Source: Bacillota bacterium
Lineage (GTDB): Bacteria; Bacillota; Clostridia; Clostridiales; Clostridiaceae
DNA length: 28,672 bases
Direction of reading: 5' to 3'
Assembly (NCBI GenBank): GCA_023451395.1
Contig: JAEXZL010000019.1
Location: 1 to 28,672, forward strand
The notes under the pieces were generated by a model. That model was not told the origin of the DNA. It saw only the letters and a list, made by a program, of their open reading frames with translations, and did no database searches. The position numbers and the translations under genes are program-made. Shown one piece after another: positions 16,954 through 25,104 of the stretch (within the stretch, counting starts at the first letter, position 1; the number at the start of each line of letters is the position of its first letter).

Positions 16954-16990
16954 AAAGACTCTTTTTAAATAAAGATAGTCTTTAAGGAGG
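16954..16990 (+). promoter_or_regulatory. Hairpin touching the dusA ribosome binding site
   Basis: AAAGACT at 16954-16960 pairs exactly with AGTCTTT at 16977-16983, with extra CTTT/AAAG pairing inside the loop. The AAGGAGG site (16984-16990) starts on the next base. The structure could tune access to the ribosome site. Its stability is modest because it is AT-rich. Confidence 0.4.
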
Positions 16991-17002
16991 TAGTATTCAC
17001 TA

Positions 17003-18034
17003 ATGACTAATAAAGTAGAAGCTCCAAGAATTAGTATCGCTCCTATGATAGATGTAACGGATAAGCATTTTAGATATTTTATGAGACTTTTAACTAAAAA
17101 AGCTACCCTTTATACTGAGATGCTTACTTGCGAGGGTATATTTCATGGAGATGAAAAGAGACTTCTGGACTTTCATGAAATAGAACATCCAGTGGCACTT
17201 CAGATAGCTGCAAGCAGCATAGAGCAGATTAAAAGGGCCATGCCTATAATAAATAGATGGAAGTATGACGAGATAAATTTCAATGCAGGATGCCCCTCAG
17301 ATAGGGTGTCTGGAAACCTTATGGGTGCCTGTCTTATGGCTTATCCAGAGCTTGTTAGAGATATGCTTTCTACCATAAAAGAGTATACAGATAAGCCTGT
17401 AACCTTAAAGCACCGGATAGGGATAGATGGTAAAAATATTCTTCCTGAAAGCTTTGAAAGAACTCTATTAGATAGATATGAGGATATGCATCGCTTCATT
17501 TCCATAGTAGATGAGGCTAAACCAGATAGCTATATTATTCATGCAAGAATAGCTATATTAGAAGGGTTAAGTCCTAAGGAAAACAGAGAAGTCCCTCCCC
17601 TTAGATATGAGGAGGTTTATCGCCTAAAAGAGGAATTTCCAGAGCTTAATATAGAAATCAATGGTGGATTTAAAACTATAGAGGCTATGAAGGATCAGCT
17701 TAATAGGGTAGATGGAGTCATGATAGGAAGGCTTGCTAAGGATAATCCTTTTCTTTTAAGAGAGATAGATACCCTATATAAATCAGGGTCCCTAAATTCC
17801 ATAAGCCGAGGAGAAATTATTGAAGGGTATATTCCATATATAGAACATTGCGAAAGCCTTGGGGAAAATGCCTACTTTGCAATAAGGCATATGGATGGTC
17901 TCTTTAGTGGTAAAAGAGGAAGTACAAAGTGGAAGCAGCTTATAAATACTCCAGCCTCTAAGGGCATAAAGGCTTCAGAGCTTTTAAGAGTTGCACTTAA
18001 GGAGCTTCCATCAGAAATTTTAAATGAAAAGTAA
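17003..18034 (+). CDS. dusA: tRNA-dihydrouridine synthase A
   Basis: FMN-dependent enzyme reducing uridines in the D-loop of tRNA, 343 residues. IAPMIDVTDKHFR at 12-24, LYTEMLTCEGIFHG near 36-49 and NAGCPSDRV with the catalytic C97 are the DusA subgroup pattern; INGGF at about 220 and the GVMIGR phosphate-binding turn follow. The start has an AAGGAGG site 12 bases upstream, which directly abuts a small hairpin. It is divergent from the PTS activator gene, and a nitroreductase follows 136 bases later. Confidence 0.93.
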   Translation: MTNKVEAPRISIAPMIDVTDKHFRYFMRLLTKKATLYTEMLTCEGIFHGDEKRLLDFHEIEHPVALQIAASSIEQIKRAMPIINRWKYDEINFNAGCPSDRVSGNLMGACLMAYPELVRDMLSTIKEYTDKPVTLKHRIGIDGKNILPESFERTLLDRYEDMHRFISIVDEAKPDSYIIHARIAILEGLSPKENREVPPLRYEEVYRLKEEFPELNIEINGGFKTIEAMKDQLNRVDGVMIGRLAKDNPFLLREIDTLYKSGSLNSISRGEIIEGYIPYIEHCESLGENAYFAIRHMDGLFSGKRGSTKWKQLINTPASKGIKASELLRVALKELPSEILNEK

Positions 18035-18170
18035 AACCAATAAAGATTGTTTACATATAATTATAAATTAGTTAATTGCTCCACAATTACTTAAGATGCA
18101 TAATAAATAGTATAGGATAACTATTATAATGTGCAGAAATTTTGAGTATCTTATGCTAAGGAGTGATTAG

Positions 18171-18914
18171 ATGAATGAAGTTATAAGAGTATTAAACAGC
18201 CATAGATCCATACGAAAATACAAGTCTACTGATATACCAGATGATATTTTAGATGTGATAATCAGCGCCGTTCAAGGAATGCCTAATTCCATTAACGGCC
18301 AGCAAACCAGCCTAGTGGTGGTTAGAGATGCTGATAAAAAGAAAAAATTAGCTGAGCTGGTAGGCAACCAAGCACAAGTGGAATCCTGCCCAGTATTTAT
18401 AATCTTTGTTATGGATTTTTATAAGACATATCTAGCAGGAGAAAAGAACGGGAATAAGCAGATTATTCATGAGAGCCTAGAGGGAATTACCGCAGGAAAT
18501 TTTGATGCAGGAATACAGTTTGGAGCTGCAGTTATTGCTGCAGAATCCTTAGGTCTCGGTATATGCCCCATAGGAGGAATAAGAAGAAATCCTAAGGAAG
18601 TTATAGATATTCTGGAGCTCCCAGAGTATACCTTCCCCTTAGTTGGCTTAACCCTTGGCTATCCTGATGAAAGTCCCAAGAAAAAACCCAGAATGCCCAT
18701 GAAAGCCTATAGGCATGAGGAAGCATATCATAAGGAGTCCTTAGAGCCTGCCATTGATGAGTATGATGATGAAATGAGCAATTATCTAGAGGAAATTGGG
18801 AGAAAAGATAAGGAAATTAACTGGAGCACACAAACCTCTAAATCCTATAAGGTTGTGTACTTCCCAAAGGTAAAGGGAGCTCTAGAGGAGCAAGGCTTTA
18901 AGATGGATAAATAG
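18171..18914 (+). CDS. Nitroreductase family FMN oxidoreductase (NfsA/NfrA-like)
   Basis: NAD(P)H-dependent flavoprotein of 247 residues. It begins with the family's HRSIRKY flavin-phosphate motif at about 11-17, has the IISAVQGMPNSINGQQ segment (about 30-45) in place of the usual SPTSSN turn, and GLGICPIGGIRRNP near 129-142. The long C-terminal arm with paired charged stretches is that of the NfsA/NfrA branch, which reduces nitro compounds, quinones or free FMN. The partner or substrate is unknown. An AAGGAG site precedes the ATG, and a strong terminator lies at 18971-19015. Confidence 0.9.
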   Translation: MNEVIRVLNSHRSIRKYKSTDIPDDILDVIISAVQGMPNSINGQQTSLVVVRDADKKKKLAELVGNQAQVESCPVFIIFVMDFYKTYLAGEKNGNKQIIHESLEGITAGNFDAGIQFGAAVIAAESLGLGICPIGGIRRNPKEVIDILELPEYTFPLVGLTLGYPDESPKKKPRMPMKAYRHEEAYHKESLEPAIDEYDDEMSNYLEEIGRKDKEINWSTQTSKSYKVVYFPKVKGALEEQGFKMDK

Positions 18915-18970
18915 TAACTAAGCTATACTAGGCTATACCTTTTATTTTTAGAATCACAAAGAGAATAATA

Positions 18971-19015
18971 AACCTCCATGGACATTCCAGATTTCATGTT
19001 CATGGAGGTTTTTTT
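18971..19015. terminator. Strong rho-independent terminator
   Basis: The arms AACCTCCATGGACAT at 18971-18985 and its partner at 18996-19010 pair along 15 bases with one G-T pair, loop of 10, then a T run to 19015. On the minus strand the hairpin is followed by TTATTATT, so it may also end the acetyltransferase transcript, which stops at 19081. Confidence 0.9.
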
Positions 19016-19080
19016 GTATATATTTATAAATTAGGACCTAAAAATTGACTTCCTCACCTTTTATAAGCACCTCATTAGCT

Positions 19081-20202
19081 TTATACTACTTCATTAATGA
19101 GAATTCTTTTATTATGACCATTCTTCCAGTATACCTTCATGCCTTCAAGGCTTCCTTCTCCAAAAACCAAATTATTAACATCTTCTATAGTTAATACTAT
19201 TTGATTTTCCTCTTTGCATTCTATTAGCTCTGAATATTTCGGCCCTATTTTCCATAAATACACCTTATTATTTTCTAAAATTATGGGGTCAACTATCTTT
19301 ATCATAAGCTCTCTTTTCTCCTGGCTTCTAAGGAGGGTAAGAAGCTTATCTGGCCTAAGGCTCCTAAACATTATTCCTTTATCTTCTTTTTTAGAAAGTG
19401 CCTTTTCTAAGTCCATACCTTCCTTATGAACCAAGTACTTGGGAAGAATAAAGTTAGTGCTATAGGAATATAGGTATTCTCTTACTAATTCTATTGCCTC
19501 TTCCACTGAAAAATCCGAAATCAGTTGATTTATTCGTGCCTTTCCACCAGAGATGTAGTAGCTAAAGTACCCAATTAATTTAGAGTCCTTTTTAAAGAAT
19601 ACAACATCTCCTCCTTCACCCTTTGATTCCTTAAGGAGTGATGAAAAATAACCTGCATCCCTTATAGCATACATATTATAGAAGCCTTCCATAACTCTGC
19701 CTATGCTCTGAATATATTCCGAGCTATGTATATCTTGAATATTTATAAGCTTTATTTCTTTGTCCTTATTATCTTTCTCATTATTGTCCCAAGAGTCATA
19801 TTCTATAGCCACTGTTTCATAAAGCCTAGAAAAGTTAAAAGGGGTATAATAAGAGGTGCTTTCTGGCATAAGAAAGGTAAAAGGTCTCCCCTCTGCTGCC
19901 ATATCTCTTAGAGCTTTTTCCAAAACTATCCTCATATAGCCTTTTCTTCGATAATTCTTATCTGTTGCTACCCCTACTATATAAAAGGCCTCCATTAAAT
20001 TCTCCGAAAGGCTAATATTATATGGATTCAAGTGAAGCATTGAAAGCACCTTACCATCCTCACCAAGGGTCAGAATTCTGTTTTCTTTGCATTTTTCTTT
20101 AAAATAATACTCTGCAAAGCCCTCTGAATCCTTAAAGGTATCCTGCCACAGCCTGTATATATCCTCTATATTTTCTTTGTTTTCATAATCAATTTTTATC
20201 AT
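19081..20202 (-). CDS. Eis-like GNAT acetyltransferase
   Basis: N-acetyltransferase of 373 residues with the layout of the Eis group: an N-terminal GNAT domain holding VGVATDKNYRRKGYM, the acetyl-CoA pyrophosphate loop, followed by a second, degenerate GNAT-like domain and a C-terminal sterol-carrier-like part ending near GMKVYWKNGHNK. Mycobacterial Eis acetylates amines on aminoglycosides and proteins; Firmicute members are mostly uncharacterised. The longer in-frame ATG at 20253 lacks a ribosome site, while the ATG at 20202 has AAGGTGG six bases ahead, so I use the latter. It is a single-gene unit. Confidence 0.85.
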   Translation of the reverse strand: MIKIDYENKENIEDIYRLWQDTFKDSEGFAEYYFKEKCKENRILTLGEDGKVLSMLHLNPYNISLSENLMEAFYIVGVATDKNYRRKGYMRIVLEKALRDMAAEGRPFTFLMPESTSYYTPFNFSRLYETVAIEYDSWDNNEKDNKDKEIKLINIQDIHSSEYIQSIGRVMEGFYNMYAIRDAGYFSSLLKESKGEGGDVVFFKKDSKLIGYFSYYISGGKARINQLISDFSVEEAIELVREYLYSYSTNFILPKYLVHKEGMDLEKALSKKEDKGIMFRSLRPDKLLTLLRSQEKRELMIKIVDPIILENNKVYLWKIGPKYSELIECKEENQIVLTIEDVNNLVFGEGSLEGMKVYWKNGHNKRILINEVV

Positions 20203-20267
20203 AGTTAACCACCTTGAAGCTCCTTCAAAGAGATATTTCTTATAAGTATACACATATATGAATAATA

Positions 20268-20301
20268 ATATAAAAAGGTTGATTATATAAAATCAACCTT
20301 T
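20268..20301 (-). terminator. Terminator after the SEC-C gene
   Basis: AAAGGTTGAT at 20274-20283 pairs with ATCAACCTTT at 20292-20301 across an 8-base loop. On the minus strand a short T run (TTTTTATATTATT) follows. It ends the murA-yycJ-CxxH-SEC-C run, or at least its last gene. Confidence 0.75.
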
Positions 20302-20312
20302 AATTTTCCTTA

Positions 20313-20810
20313 TTATTTTCCACAGCACTTCTTATATTTTTTACCGCTTCCACAAGTACATGGATCATTTCTTCCAATTTTGTTTTCATTAACTACAGTT
20401 TTAGAAGCTCTGTATTCCTTCTGAATTTCCTTTCTCTTTTCAGGAGAGAAAATTCCTTCCCATTGAGGAAGCTCATAGAGATAGTCTGCTTTAGCATCTA
20501 ACATATTGAAATATAACTTTTCAAAGTCAATATCAAAGGTTAGCTCTGTATTTTCATCAAGATTTTCTAAATCAAAAGGAGATTTAAGACTGTCATTAAT
20601 GCCATCTACAAACCCCATTACAAATTCATTAGTAGTATTAAACTCCTGTGCAAGGCCAGAAATTGTTGCACTCTTAACCTCACTATGGTCAGCAAGAAGC
20701 TTTCTATATATCTTTTCTTCAACAGTGCTGTACTCAGTCCAGAAAGCAGCTTCTCCTTTATGCTTTACATAATCAACTACCATATCAGTCCATTGTTTAT
20801 ATAAACTCAT
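20313..20810 (-). CDS. SEC-C zinc-motif protein
   Basis: Protein of 165 residues with a C-terminal SEC-C motif, NDPCTCGSGKKYKKCC, at about 148-164; its cysteines bind zinc as in the tail of SecA. The first 130 residues are mostly acidic and helical and carry no domain that I recognise. SEC-C proteins of this sort are common in clostridia and have no defined role; an interaction with nucleic acid or the ribosome is possible. An AGAGGAG site precedes the ATG. It follows the CxxH gene by 45 bases with only its own ribosome site between, so the two are probably co-transcribed. Confidence 0.87.
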   Translation of the reverse strand: MSLYKQWTDMVVDYVKHKGEAAFWTEYSTVEEKIYRKLLADHSEVKSATISGLAQEFNTTNEFVMGFVDGINDSLKSPFDLENLDENTELTFDIDFEKLYFNMLDAKADYLYELPQWEGIFSPEKRKEIQKEYRASKTVVNENKIGRNDPCTCGSGKKYKKCCGK

Positions 20811-20855
20811 ATCTAATCTCCTCTTTCAGTTATAAAATTGATTTTATTAATAATT

Positions 20856-21026
20856 CTACTTCATGACTCCTGTAATTTCAAGAGAATATACTGCTTTTTC
20901 ACTGCAATAGTCGCAGGTACATTCCTCCTGTGCCTTTTGAAGCTCAGGGAAGGACTCCTCCTCCACCAAAAAATCATCAAAAGCCATATCTACATGCTCC
21001 TCACAGCAGTAAATATTTTTCTTCAT
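20856..21026 (-). CDS. CxxH/CxxC mini-protein, BA_5709 family
   Basis: Short gene of 56 codons: MKKNIYCCEEHVDMAFDDFL at the start and CTCDYCSEKAVYSLE near the C terminus. The pairing of an N-terminal CCEEH (C8, H11) and a C-terminal CDYC (C38, C41) matches the small CxxH/CxxC family named after B. anthracis BA_5709, which probably binds one zinc ion; function unknown. In Bacillus and relatives this gene lies near the walRK/yycJ cluster, and here it follows yycJ by 84 bases on the same strand, which supports the call. An AAGGGA site lies about eight bases ahead of the ATG. Confidence 0.87.
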   Translation of the reverse strand: MKKNIYCCEEHVDMAFDDFLVEEESFPELQKAQEECTCDYCSEKAVYSLEITGVMK

Positions 21027-21110
21027 TGATATATCCCTTCTTTTTGCACATTTTATGGAAAATTAATAAAAAAACATATGTCAATTTTTTAAAGTACTGG
21101 TTAATAAGCT

Positions 21111-21902
21111 CTATATTTCTATGTAGCTGCTTGGTTTTTTTCTATCAGCCAGGCTTAGTATCATATCTTTCTCCACATTAATCTTATTTTCATTTAATAT
21201 GTTTAATACAGTCTGATAAGCAAGCTCTGGATAGTTGTTAGTATTGCTTAAATGCCCCAGAATAATCTTTCGTGCCTTTTTATCATCATAAATATCCACT
21301 AAAGCACTGCCACATGCCTCATTGGATAGATGTCCTATTTCACTTAAAACACGTCTTTTAAGTGGATAGGGATAAGGCCCAAACTTCAGCATTTGAACAT
21401 CATGATTGCTTTCAAGGAGTATGACATCAGACTCCTTAATATTATACTTTACCTCCTCAGTGAAGGTTCCTAAATCTGTAGCCACACTAATTCTCTTACC
21501 CTTTGAATGAAGGGTATAACCCATAGGACCTGCGGCATCATGAGGTATATTGAAGCTAATGATGTCCATATCCTTTATGGTGGTGACACTTCTTTTTTCT
21601 ATTATCTTAATATTATAATCCTTTATCTTACCTATACAGGGAAGCATTGCTTTCCATGTAGCTTCATTGGCATAGATAGGTATGTCATATTTTCTAGATA
21701 CAACACCTACCCCCTTTATATGATCCGAATGCTCATGAGTAATAAAGATCCCATCAATAGTGGTAGGATCTTCTCGAACCTCTTTTAAGGCAGCCTCAAT
21801 ATTCTTACCAGGCAGACCTGCATCTATAAGTACCTTTGCACCATCGCTGGACACAAAAATACTATTACCACTGCTCCCACTGTATAGTGAGCAAATTTTC
21901 AT
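21111..21902 (-). CDS. yycJ: Metallo-beta-lactamase-fold hydrolase, YycJ/WalJ family
   Basis: Protein of 263 residues with the family's start LYSGSSGNSIFV (6-17) and LIDAGLPGK, the metal motif THEHSDH at 55-61, later H residues in NIPHDAAGPMG and GHLSN. Relatives have been proposed to be 5'-3' exonucleases linked to cell-wall control and DNA replication/repair. In Bacillus it closes the walRK operon; here no walRK lies next to it, and murA precedes it by 15 bases. A GGGGGA site precedes the ATG. Confidence 0.9.
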   Translation of the reverse strand: MKICSLYSGSSGNSIFVSSDGAKVLIDAGLPGKNIEAALKEVREDPTTIDGIFITHEHSDHIKGVGVVSRKYDIPIYANEATWKAMLPCIGKIKDYNIKIIEKRSVTTIKDMDIISFNIPHDAAGPMGYTLHSKGKRISVATDLGTFTEEVKYNIKESDVILLESNHDVQMLKFGPYPYPLKRRVLSEIGHLSNEACGSALVDIYDDKKARKIILGHLSNTNNYPELAYQTVLNILNENKINVEKDMILSLADRKKPSSYIEI

Positions 21903-21917
21903 TGGTTCATTCCCCCA

Positions 21918-23174
21918 TTAATCAGTTATTCTTCCAATATCCGCTCCTAAGCTCTTGAATTTGTTTTCTATATGAGGGTATCCTCTATCTATATGTTCAA
22001 TGTTATATATTTCAGTTTCACCTTCTGCCATGAGACCTGCTATAACCATAGCAGCTCCTGCTCTTAGATCTGTAGCCTTAACCACAGCACCTGTAAGCTT
22101 TTCAACCCCTTCTAATATGGCAACTCTACCTTCAACCTTAGTGGAGGCACCCATCTTTTTAAGCTCATCTAAATGCTTAAATCTGCTTTCCCATATACTC
22201 TCAGTAATTATACTTCTACCGGAAGCTATACAAAGCATTGCTGACATAGGCTGCTGCACATCTGTAGGAAAGCCTGGATATGGAGTAGTCTTAACATTTA
22301 CTCCCTTAAGCCTTTCCTTGGAAACAACCCTTATGCTGTCATCTCCCTCAATAACCTCAGCTCCTGCCTCAACAAGCTTTGCGGAAATAGATTCAAGATG
22401 CTTTGGAATAACATTAGTGATGGTTACATCACCACCACAGGCTGCTGCTGCTATCATAAAGGTACCTGCTTCTATCTGATCAGGAATAACACTATAGCTG
22501 CAGCCCTTAAGCTCCTTTACCCCTCTGATCTTTATCACATCGGTTCCTGCTCCCTTAATATCTGCACCCATACTGTTTAGGAAATTGGCTACATCTACCA
22601 CATGAGGTTCCTTTGCCACATTCTCCAGTGTTGTTACTCCTTCTGCCATAGTAGCTGCAAGCATAACATTTATGGTAGCTCCAACACTAACTACATCAAA
22701 GAAAATACTTGTTCCTATTAATCTATCTGCCTTAACTACTGCAGCACCATGCTCTATAGTAACCATAGCTCCTAAGGCTTCAAAGCCCTTAATATGCTGA
22801 TCTATTGGTCTAATACCTATAGGACATCCTCCTGGCAGCTCTACCTTTGCTTCCTTAAATCTTGCCAAAAGTGCCCCTATTAAATAATAGGAAGCTCTCA
22901 TTCTTCTAACATCTTCTGTACATGCTTCTGTCTTTACTAATGCACTGCTATCTATTTCTATGCTGTTATTTTCAATTTTTAATCCTGCCCCAAGCTCTTT
23001 AATTATTCTTTCAAGGCAGTGAACATCCTCTATATCAGGAATATTATCGATTGTGCAAATCCCCTGGCTAGCCATTATTGCTGCTGGTATTATAGCTACC
23101 GCGGCATTTTTAGCACCATTGATTTCTACAGAACCCTTCAATGGGTTTCCACCCTTAATTATTAATCTTTCCAT
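21918..23174 (-). CDS. murA: UDP-N-acetylglucosamine 1-carboxyvinyltransferase (MurA)
   Basis: First committed enzyme of peptidoglycan synthesis, joining enolpyruvate to UDP-GlcNAc, 418 residues from the chosen start. K22 in NGAKNAA and the active-site C117 in PGGCPIGIRP are present, so it would be sensitive to fosfomycin in the usual way. The two-domain repeat structure is complete to the C-terminal RGYPHIENKFKSLGA. Firmicutes often have two copies (murA and murZ/murAB); which one this is cannot be told. I prefer the ATG at 23174, with an AAGGG site ahead, over an upstream TTG at 23192. It heads the run murA-yycJ. Confidence 0.95.
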   Translation of the reverse strand: MERLIIKGGNPLKGSVEINGAKNAAVAIIPAAIMASQGICTIDNIPDIEDVHCLERIIKELGAGLKIENNSIEIDSSALVKTEACTEDVRRMRASYYLIGALLARFKEAKVELPGGCPIGIRPIDQHIKGFEALGAMVTIEHGAAVVKADRLIGTSIFFDVVSVGATINVMLAATMAEGVTTLENVAKEPHVVDVANFLNSMGADIKGAGTDVIKIRGVKELKGCSYSVIPDQIEAGTFMIAAAACGGDVTITNVIPKHLESISAKLVEAGAEVIEGDDSIRVVSKERLKGVNVKTTPYPGFPTDVQQPMSAMLCIASGRSIITESIWESRFKHLDELKKMGASTKVEGRVAILEGVEKLTGAVVKATDLRAGAAMVIAGLMAEGETEIYNIEHIDRGYPHIENKFKSLGADIGRITD

Positions 23175-23732
23175 CCTTTTCACCCTTGTCAAACTTGTTT
23201 TATATTATCTATATCTAAATTACTCTGCTGTAAATTTCTCATTAAAAACTTTTGATTTTCATAGTAAAACATGAAATTTCCTATAAAAATAAGCTAATTT
23301 AAGCTTTTTGGGACAATCTCATAAGTTTTATTATAACATAATATACTTGAATTATAACAATGTTTTTTTAAGTATTTTATGTAAAATATAACTGGTAATT
23401 TATTAATAAAATGATAACTCACACTTATGTGATTAACAAATTAATATACTATAAGTGCTTTTACTAATATGTTAACATTTACCAGTAAAATACTTTAATA
23501 AAAAATGACCACCGAAATAGTGATCACTTTTTATTATTAAAACAATACTTTCAAATGAGGTGTGCCTTATACTTATTATAGGAGGTATGTTCTTTGTATA
23601 TTCTAAAGAGCTAGTAATATACATCGATTTTAGTATTTACAGGTATCTTTTTATTTATTCATAGTTTTTTTGTAAATGTTTATATGCTATAATCAAATAT
23701 AAAGATTTAACACAAGAGGTAGAGGAGATACT
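23175..23732. other. 558-base divergent intergenic region
   Basis: This gap separates murA (-) from the 2H-like gene (+). It is very AT-rich. On the minus strand TATAAT boxes at 23330-23335 and 23351-23356 are candidates for the murA promoter, but no good -35 box matches. On the plus strand a TATAAT lies at about 23689. A hairpin candidate at about 23503-23533 has arms TGACCAC and GTGATCA with one mismatch and A/T runs either side. I see no gene; a 25-codon frame at 23587 is not convincing. Confidence 0.5.
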
Positions 23733-24281
23733 ATGAAATATTATTTAGTTGCATTATTTGATGATGAGTCCTACAAGGCCATCGAACCTATTCAAAAATC
23801 CTTATCAAAAAGGTATAGGCTTTACAAAAATCTTCCTACTCTTCATATAACCCTAGATATTATTGAAGATCCGGATATAAACAAGCTTGATGAAGTTCTT
23901 AATAAAATGCTTAAGCCTTATAAGAAGTTTAAGGTTGAGCTTATGGATATGATGTACTTTGATGAGCCTCATAAATCATTAAATATTAAGGTGGAGAGTA
24001 AGGGCTATATAAAAAGACTTGCTAGATCTATTAACGAAAACCTTAAGCTTCACGGTTTTAATGTAAAGACTGCTCCTGAGGTTCCTAATTTACAGCTATC
24101 TCTTTTAAATATAAATTTTCCTCCAAGAGAATGGAATAAAAACGATCTTTTAAAGGGACATAATCTGCCTAAAAGAGAGGGCTTCAACAAAATGCCAAAG
24201 ATCTCAAGAATCGAGGTTTGGAAGGCTACTAACAATAAAAAGGAAACTGTGGTTAAAAGCTATCCCTTAAAATTTTTCTAA
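23733..24281 (+). CDS. 2H-phosphoesterase-like (2'-5' RNA ligase family) protein
   Basis: Protein of 182 residues with the two-histidine (2H) phosphoesterase shape. It opens with KYYLVALFDDES, the LigT-like first strand, and the first catalytic motif LHIT (H38, T40) is intact. The second motif, normally H-x-S/T, reads NLQLSLLN, so Q121 stands where the second histidine should be. Family members open or close 2'-5' or cyclic phosphate bonds in RNA; without the second histidine the usual acid-base pair is missing, so this protein may only bind RNA, or catalyse weakly. A GAGG site precedes the ATG. It stands alone, with a terminator at 24314-24342. Confidence 0.8.
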   Translation: MKYYLVALFDDESYKAIEPIQKSLSKRYRLYKNLPTLHITLDIIEDPDINKLDEVLNKMLKPYKKFKVELMDMMYFDEPHKSLNIKVESKGYIKRLARSINENLKLHGFNVKTAPEVPNLQLSLLNINFPPREWNKNDLLKGHNLPKREGFNKMPKISRIEVWKATNNKKETVVKSYPLKFF

Positions 24282-24313
24282 ATTAATAAATCCTAAGGAA
24301 AAATAGATTTTAG

Positions 24314-24342
24314 AAAGCATCAATTCATTGATGCTTTTTTTG
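24314..24342 (+). terminator. Rho-independent terminator
   Basis: AAAGCATCA at 24314-24322 pairs with TGATGCTTT at 24329-24337, with extra inner pairs, followed by a T run. It ends the 2H-like gene. Confidence 0.9.
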
Positions 24343-24520
24343 ATTTCATAAATGTAAATGTTATGAAGGATAATATGCATAAATAAAGGCTATTATATTT
24401 ATCAATATACTAAATTACAAAATTATTTTTTTGTAGTCGTTTACTGAACTTTTCAATTTTACTTATATTATGTAAAATAAAATGAGAGAAGTACCCAGTG
24501 TAGGACAGGGGGATACAAAT

Positions 24521-24991
24521 ATGGAAACCAAAGATTTATTTAATATCCAGTCAGAAAGAAATAAGAGTCTCAATATATTGCCTAATCTTGATGAATATAA
24601 GCTAAATGCAAGAAAACTTTTAGCTTTAAATGTAAGAGTAGGAACTCTTGCTAATGCCACAAAATGCTTTAAATATTGGGATGATCACGAAACTATTGAC
24701 CAGGATAATATTCTAAGAAAGTACATAAATACTTTAGGCTGCATACTTACCGTTGGTATTTATAAGGGGTACACTGATATTACCTCTATAGAAATGAAGC
24801 CTAATGACTACTGCCTAAGTGATCAATTCTTAAATCTTTATGTAGATATTAATGACCTATTAATATCCTCTTCTAGGGATCATTACAAAACCCTATTTGA
24901 AGATTTTTTAAGCATAGGTCTAACCATCGGTTTAAATGAAGAACAGATAATAAGTTCATTCAACAATAAAAGCATTTACTCTCATGAATAA
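24521..24991 (+). CDS. Degenerate dimeric dUTPase-like (all-alpha NTP pyrophosphatase) protein
   Basis: Protein of 156 residues resembling the dUTPase-2/MazG-type all-alpha fold: LFNIQSERNK at the start, then LLALNVRVGTLANATKCFKYW at 33-53 matches the family's helix with ExxE and the CFKYW end, and ILRKYINTLGCIL the helix with ExxD. But the acids are gone: R39 and T42 replace the ExxE pair, A46 a further glutamate, K67 and N70 the ExxD pair. Magnesium-dependent hydrolysis of dUTP therefore seems impossible by the known route. I prefer the ATG at 24521, with AGGGGGAT ahead, over one at 24482 without a site. The remaining C-terminal half is intact and helical, so it is not decaying randomly; a binding or regulatory role is possible. 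Confidence 0.78.
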   Translation: METKDLFNIQSERNKSLNILPNLDEYKLNARKLLALNVRVGTLANATKCFKYWDDHETIDQDNILRKYINTLGCILTVGIYKGYTDITSIEMKPNDYCLSDQFLNLYVDINDLLISSSRDHYKTLFEDFLSIGLTIGLNEEQIISSFNNKSIYSHE

Positions 24992-25026
24992 TACCCAGCA
25001 AAAAAGAATAGTATTTACATATATCT

Positions 25027-25055
25027 AACTCCTTTATTAGGAGTTTTTTGTTTTT
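25027..25055 (+). terminator. Rho-independent terminator
   Basis: AACTCCT at 25027-25033 pairs with AGGAGTT at 25039-25045 across a 5-base loop, followed by TTTTGTTTTT. It ends the dUTPase-like gene and shows that the next gene must start after it. Confidence 0.88.
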
Positions 25056-25104
25056 AAATAATATTTATACCGCTAATGGGAAAACTATCTCTGAGGTGAT
25101 TTTA

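Noticed and set aside
21050..21090. TTGACA on the minus strand between yycJ and the CxxH gene as a promoter
   Set aside because: No -10 box at 16-18 bases; the closest candidates have wrong spacing.
22000..22479. 159-codon plus-strand frame opposite murA
   Set aside because: Antisense to a clear murA gene; its low-complexity Ser/Ala/Pro make-up comes from the opposite codons.
23587..23664. 25-codon frame after a GGAGG sequence in the murA/2H gap
   Set aside because: The ribosome site is only one base from the ATG and the product has no recognisable feature.
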